This document shows positions 59,021 through 64,000 of a DNA stretch of 64,000 nt, in pieces (positions within the stretch are counted from its first letter, which is position 1; every line of letters starts with the position of its first letter). The DNA lies in contig JAFMSR010000001.1 of the NCBI GenBank assembly GCA_022818135.1, positions 2,173,977 to 2,237,976 of the forward strand, given 5' to 3'. The translations under genes were made by a program, and so were the position numbers. The notes under the pieces are model-generated. The model did not search any database and was not told the origin of the DNA. It saw only the letters and a list, made by a program, of their open reading frames with translations. The DNA comes from Saxidomus purpurata. Its lineage: Eukaryota; Mollusca; Bivalvia; Venerida; Veneridae.

Positions 59021-62000
59021 ATGCCGCTTGCACAAACTAGACTCGAGACCCTGCAAGTCTGTAAACTGCTGCAATGTGTACGAGAAAAGGACAAGTCTCA
59101 GATAGAGAAGATGTCATTACAGGGTGTACCACATCTGATCAATTACAATGATGTAAATGAAGGGCATACAGCCCTCTCTGTTGCAGCCTGTGCTAATGAT
59201 GATGATATGATTGACTTTCTACTCAGTCTTGGTGCTCATCCAGATGTGTTAGACTTTAAGGGAAAGTCAGCGGCAATGAGAGCAGCTGAGTATGGACATG
59301 TAGATTGCTTAGCTAAGTTAGCAGAAAAAGGCGCCAACATGAAGCTTACTGACAGAGAAGGCAAAGGTATACTTACGAATTTTGATTTAATATAAAGCAT
59401 CATTTGAATGTAAATCTATAAAAGTTTCATTAAATCAGTATTTAAGTCATATATATCAGTGTTCACTGTTTCCATGTCAGTCTTTGCACAGTAAGAAATG
59501 ACTTTGGTACAAAATGTAGAGAAATTTTTTTTAACTGTTACTTCCATAATCAATGGTGACAGTTTCACTTCCATCAAACTGTTATAATTTATCAGTATAT
59601 GCTGGATATGGGTTTCCAGGAGAGGTTTCTATAAGTTATTCTGTTATTATCATTGACATTATTTCTATTTTCTCCAGGAATTCTATTCTACTGCATCTCG
59701 CCAACACAGCGTCATGCCAAATGTCTAGAGATAGCTGTATTGAATGGAGCCGAGGTAAACAACACTGATAAACAGGGTATTCCGGTGTTACTGAATGCTT
59801 GTGAAACTGCTATGGACAATGAGGAGATGTGTTTGCTTTTGATACAGAAAGGAGCTGAGCCAAACTCAAAACAAGAGGTATAAACTACTAATTTTTTCTT
59901 GTTGTTTCGTTTAAAATACTCTTTTTGATACATGTATTGTTTCAAACAGGAAAACAAACTGACCTGCATGTTTTTTGTGATTGACTGTAGGTTTGTTTTG
60001 AAAATATTGTTGAGATTAACACATTGTATACTAAAATTGTTCATACTTATATGGTAGAATATTTAAATATGATAACATTCTAATATGCAAACCATGAGTA
60101 TCTGTAGATGTGTCTTAAGAAAAGAATCTTTTAGTTATTTTGTGTGGTGTTTTCTTACCAGAAGATTTGTTTTAGAATTTTTAGACTTTCCCAAAGATTT
60201 CTGTTTGTTTTGCCTGCATGCTTGTACTGAACTGAGCATAACTGCTTTAAACTTTCAAAAAAAATATAATACATGTATTTGAAGTGTTGCTTTTAAGTGT
60301 TTTGTATCTGAATAATGAATATAGGAGCCAGAGGAGGGTTTTGGTCCAGATCCAAAGAAAAAGAAACCTCCACCAAAGAAAAAATCTAAAAAGAGGGTTA
60401 AGGGCCTTAAAATTAAAGAACCTGACGAGGCAAGCAATTGCACAATAAAACGTTTGAAGTGTTCTGGTTTCAAGGCACTGGTGAAAGACTATTGCACCTG
60501 CAAATGGCATGCCCTGATTTTCTCATTATTTACAAAAAATGTTAGATTGAACATTTTGATGGACTTGTCCTTGATTGAACATTCCAAAGGCAGAAAAAAG
60601 AATTGAACTTTCTTATTGATCACCTGGAAAACAAGGTAATGCAAATGAATGACACAGTAGATGTAGGGATATGTCCAGAATTTTAAAATACAAAATGTAC
60701 TATTCTAGCTGTTGTTTATGAATTGCTGTGGCACGCTCTTAAATGTTTTGAAATCTAATTGGTACAGGCAGGGGGCAGCTTGTGCACATGAACTTTGGGG
60801 GCATTGCTTATTGCTTCATCTAAACTGATTCTTATTGTGTTTGTTTTATGTGTGATGCTTACAGATAGATATAGAGACAACAAAATTACCTCCAAAGAAA
60901 CTGGCAAGGGAAAAGGTAACGTCTACTCTATACCACTATATTTAACATTACACCTCTTTTCTACAATTATACTATACTATAGTATGCAGATATAATTCAT
61001 TTATATATACAATTTTACATTTTAAAAATTAGCCATGCTGTGCAAAAATTAAAATAATAGATCTTTGTGACTTTCCAATCTGGAAGAAATATTTGTGTCT
61101 CCCCAAAATGGGGATAAACATATTGTGACGGACTGGGCAAAAACATCAAAGGTCAAGGCCACAGTGAGTTATACATTAAGTTTTCCCCTATGGATTTTCA
61201 GTGGCGGAGACATGCATTTTTTTCATAAACAACTATTTTTCATGAAATTGTTATACCTCAGTTGCAAATGAAAATCTCCCTGGGCTTACTTTAACCGACC
61301 TTGAGACAGTTCATACCAATTGCTTGATATCACAGAGTGTCAGTTATGTTCCTTACTGGTATCTATTAACAGTTGGGTGGACTGAGGTTTGTGTGGCATC
61401 AAGCACACAATGAGAAAAGATTGTGACCACTTCACCACTGAGGCCCTGACTGCATTTATAAAAAAAACACTTGGTTTTTGCACATCAAGGCTCATAATTT
61501 ACGATACTTACCATTGATGTCAGTAAATCTTAGGATACATTTTAGAAATTTGAAGTAGAAAAGGTTTTAAGGCCTTCTTACTCAGGCTGGCTGCATAATG
61601 TGCAGTGTAATAATGAAATTTATATTCAAATTTTAAATTTCAAATATCTAAAGAAGGCAAAAAATTGCTTGCATCACTGGTTTTCCTATTTTCTTCTTCA
61701 GTGCAACTTTTTCTAAAAAAAAAAAACTTTCTTCCCAAAACTTTTGTGCAAATACTTATTTATAGCTATTGTAATCTATTATCTATATGACTTGTGCAGG
61801 ATGAATTGATTTTTTAAAATATAACTACATTGCCATTTGATGCAAAAACTTGTTTGAATTCCCTCTTTGTTTCATACAAGTTACATCTGAATAGCATCCC
61901 CTCACTTTGCAGAAATCTTCTTTCTAACTGCCATGAAAGCATTTGCCAGGTTTTCTGGGTTTTTTTCCTCTCCCCTGTTGTACAGCTCAGTTATATATGT

Positions 62001-63881
62001 ATCTAGTTTCATATATTTAGTAACCTATATTATTTCAGTAAATTCTAGACTAAGAAAGATTCAGTCTGGATCAGCAAATTTTCCATAACTCTTCCCAACT
62101 TGCCAAGTAAAAGCACTATAAGAATATTCTGAATGATGCATTCTGAAATTGTACACCTACCAACAAATCAATATTTATACTACTATTCAGTGGGAATTAC
62201 AAGGTTTTCAGGTATTTTAACAGTTGAAACTTATGAATTACTGTGTTCTCATTCTCATATCTAGTTTTTATGCCTCCAAAGCTGGCATATTAAATTGCAC
62301 AGTTGGTCTGTCTGTCTGTCCTACCATTTTTCATGTCCGGGCTGTAACTTCGTCATGGGTGAAGGGATTTTCAAATCATGTGGCACAAAGGTTTAGCACA
62401 TGAAGGCAATATGCTGCATACAAAACCCGTGTCCCTACCTCAAAGGGTTAAGGTCACACTTAAGAGTTTAAAGGTTGGGAAATCCTGTATATATTCACAT
62501 TCATGTCTAGACTGTTACTTTGTCATACATTGAAGGATTTTGAAATAACTTGGCACAAATGTGCAGCATATCAAGACAACATGTGGCGTACAAGACCCAT
62601 GTCCCTACCTCAAAGGTCAAGGTCACACTTAGAGTATAAAGGTAATGGAATCCTGTATATATGCACCCAGTCATGTCCTAACTGTAACTTTGTCATGCAT
62701 TGAACGATTTTAAAATAACTTGGCACAAATGTTCACATTAAGATGATGTGTTGCGTGCATACACATCCTGTATACTTGGTAACTTGGACATGCATGGAAA
62801 GCTGTTAGAATTAAATGGCACAATTGTTACGCACATTGAGATAACATGTCATGCCCATGTCCTGCATCCTTACGTTGAAGGTCAAGGTCACACTTAGAGG
62901 TCAGAATCCAATGTTCATGTCCGGAATGTAATGTTATTCTACGTTGAAGGATTTCAAAATAATTTAGAAATTGGAACACATGCTTACGCACATTGGGATA
63001 AAGTGTCATGTGCATGTATCTAGGGTCAAAGCCACAGACGTTGAGACACTACATTGTGGGCATTCATCACTTATGAGGGATAACTCTTGTTTCACCTCAA
63101 ATCTTTCTTTAGTTAAATGTTTAAAAATGTTTGGTTTCTGTTACAAAAATTCATGCATGCTTGACATGAAAAGATCAACATTTCAGCAAGTTTTAAAGGT
63201 TTAATCAAAGATGAATGTAACGGTAATATGAAACTGCAAAATACTTGTACATACTCGGCATTTTGTGTTATTTTTAGGTGTATTGTAATGGCTTGTAAAA
63301 GTTGTTCTTTCGCATAAACTCCGTTTTAAGGGGGTATAGAATTTGTTGTTGTTGTAGGAGTTTAGCGCCTGTTCCAACTCGATCTATTTTGGTCATTTTA
63401 AGAGGCAGGAAGGTACAGAGTTCATTCGAAATATGTCAATTTATATAATATATCTTTTTAGTTTCTTATATTTACTATCTTGTACTATTTTCAGCGTGAC
63501 TTCAGCATGTATAAATAATTATGTGTAAGTGATGACCGTTACATGTCATGTGACTCTGTTGTTAACAAGTTGATGCATCAGCAGACATTCACGTAGGGAA
63601 TTGGAAATAAAAATTAGTGCTTTCACTGAAGTCATGCACCAAAATTTGTTTGTTTTTTATTTTTGTTTGTCAGAACGTCAGTATTACACATTACAAGGGA
63701 TGAAAGCAAAACTGTTGTAAGTCTTTTATTTCAAAAAAGTTACAACAGTTTTGTGGTCAACCCTCGATTTAAAATTTATCTGAAATTTGTGGAAACATAT
63801 GTACAGATGCATAAATTGAATCATGATATTCTAAGCACAGAGACTAATCACTTCATTTTGATATTTTTTCAACAGGACAAG
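59021..63881 (+). CDS. ANKEF1: Ankyrin repeat and EF-hand domain-containing protein 1, 5' exons (gene continues past the window)
   Basis: Exons: 59021-59366 (115 codons plus one base, donor GTATAC), 59678-59877 (acceptor CTCCAG, donor GTATAA), then probable 60325-60429 (GC-AG intron, donor GCAAGC), 60865-60915 (acceptor CTTACAG, donor GTAACG) and a possible 6-nt exon 63876-63881 (GACAAG, acceptor TTTCAACAG, donor GTAAGA). All phases fit. The start, RLETLQVCKLLQCVREKDK, and the ankyrin segments (GHTALSVAACANDDDMIDFL, GKSAAMRAAEYGHVDCL, KGILFYCISPTQRH) parallel vertebrate ANKEF1. Exons 3-5 add a lysine/proline-rich insert (KKKKPPPKKKSKKR) where vertebrates go straight to the next ankyrin repeat. 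The later ankyrin repeats and the EF-hand lie beyond the window. The role is inferred to be a ciliary or flagellar scaffold. Confidence 0.88.
60325..60429 (+). CDS. ANKEF1: ANKEF1 exon 3, Lys/Pro-rich, with GC donor
   Basis: GAG CCA GAG GAG starts after ATAG, and the frame encodes EPEEGFGPDPKKKKPPPKKK and a further basic stretch to KEPDE. The exon has 35 codons and fits phase 0 at both sides only if GCAAGC is used as donor. Reading on instead reaches a TGA near 60604. The polypyrimidine tract before the acceptor is weak, so this exon is less certain than exons 1-2. Confidence 0.6.
62268..63095. repeat. Dispersed 'AAGGTCAAGGTCACACTTAGAG' repeat in an ANKEF1 intron
   Basis: Same family and orientation as 47112-47795: TTTATGCCTCCAAAGCTGGC head with GTCTGTCTGTCTGTCC, four tandem blocks, and an end GGATAACTCTTGTTT. 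Confidence 0.78.
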
Positions 63882-64000
63882 GTAAGAATACAACCAAGCA
63901 TAATGTGGAGAAAATAATATCCATTCACTGTTTTGAAATAAACACTCACTTTCGTACTGTAATAAACTATTTCTGTGGGACTTAAGTATTAATAGAAATT

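Noticed and set aside
63672..63714. Candidate ANKEF1 exon between TTTGTCAG and GTAAGTC
   Set aside because: The previous exons end in phase 0 and this segment has an in-frame TGA in that phase.

Overview
This is intron-rich, AT-rich animal DNA, most likely from a bivalve mollusc. The reasons are a C1q-domain exon of the kind expanded in bivalves, several repeat families that I recall as typical of mollusc genomes, selenoprotein glutathione peroxidases with SECIS elements, TTAGGG-type telomere repeats, and nuclear genes with GT-AG introns of 0.2-6.6 kb. Species assignment is inference. Almost none of the long open frames are genes by themselves; the genes had to be assembled from short exons by splice sites, codon phase and family resemblance.

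Layout. (1) 2-205: last exon of a C1q-domain protein, plus strand, cut by the window edge. (2) 3.4-5.9 kb: a complete minus-strand TIMM9 gene (three coding exons, twin CX3C protein). (3) 6-18 kb: a gene-free stretch of repeats. Its main feature is a 2.4-kb fold-back transposon (10932-13305) whose long inverted arms are built from short tandem repeats. (4) 18.5-39.2 kb: a complete plus-strand PPP2R3C gene in 12 exons (B''-gamma regulatory subunit of PP2A, about 442 aa), with several transposable elements in its introns. (5) 40-44.5 kb: no gene. (6) 44.5-54.2 kb: two minus-strand GPX1/2-type glutathione peroxidase genes in tandem. Each has two coding exons, an in-frame TGA at the selenocysteine position and its own SECIS element in the 3' UTR. 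(7) 54.2-59 kb: no gene, but a palindrome-rich tandem array at 57.2-58.1 kb. (8) 59.0 kb to the end: the 5' part of ANKEF1 (ankyrin repeats), plus strand, continuing beyond the window.

The genes are not an operon and have unrelated housekeeping, stress or ciliary roles: mitochondrial protein import, PP2A targeting, peroxide detoxification, and a probable axonemal scaffold. Only the two GPX genes are clearly related to each other.

The most novel signal is a set of three fold-back elements (10932-13305, 45406-45682, 51302-52586). All begin 5'-TATGG and end CCATA-3'. Each is flanked by an exact 6-bp target-site duplication (GTTATA, TACGCA, GTTAGA), and each has inverted arms made of degenerate short repeats. 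The largest still carries a short transposase-like helix-turn-helix remnant. I infer a single non-autonomous transposon group, possibly of the IS3EU type.
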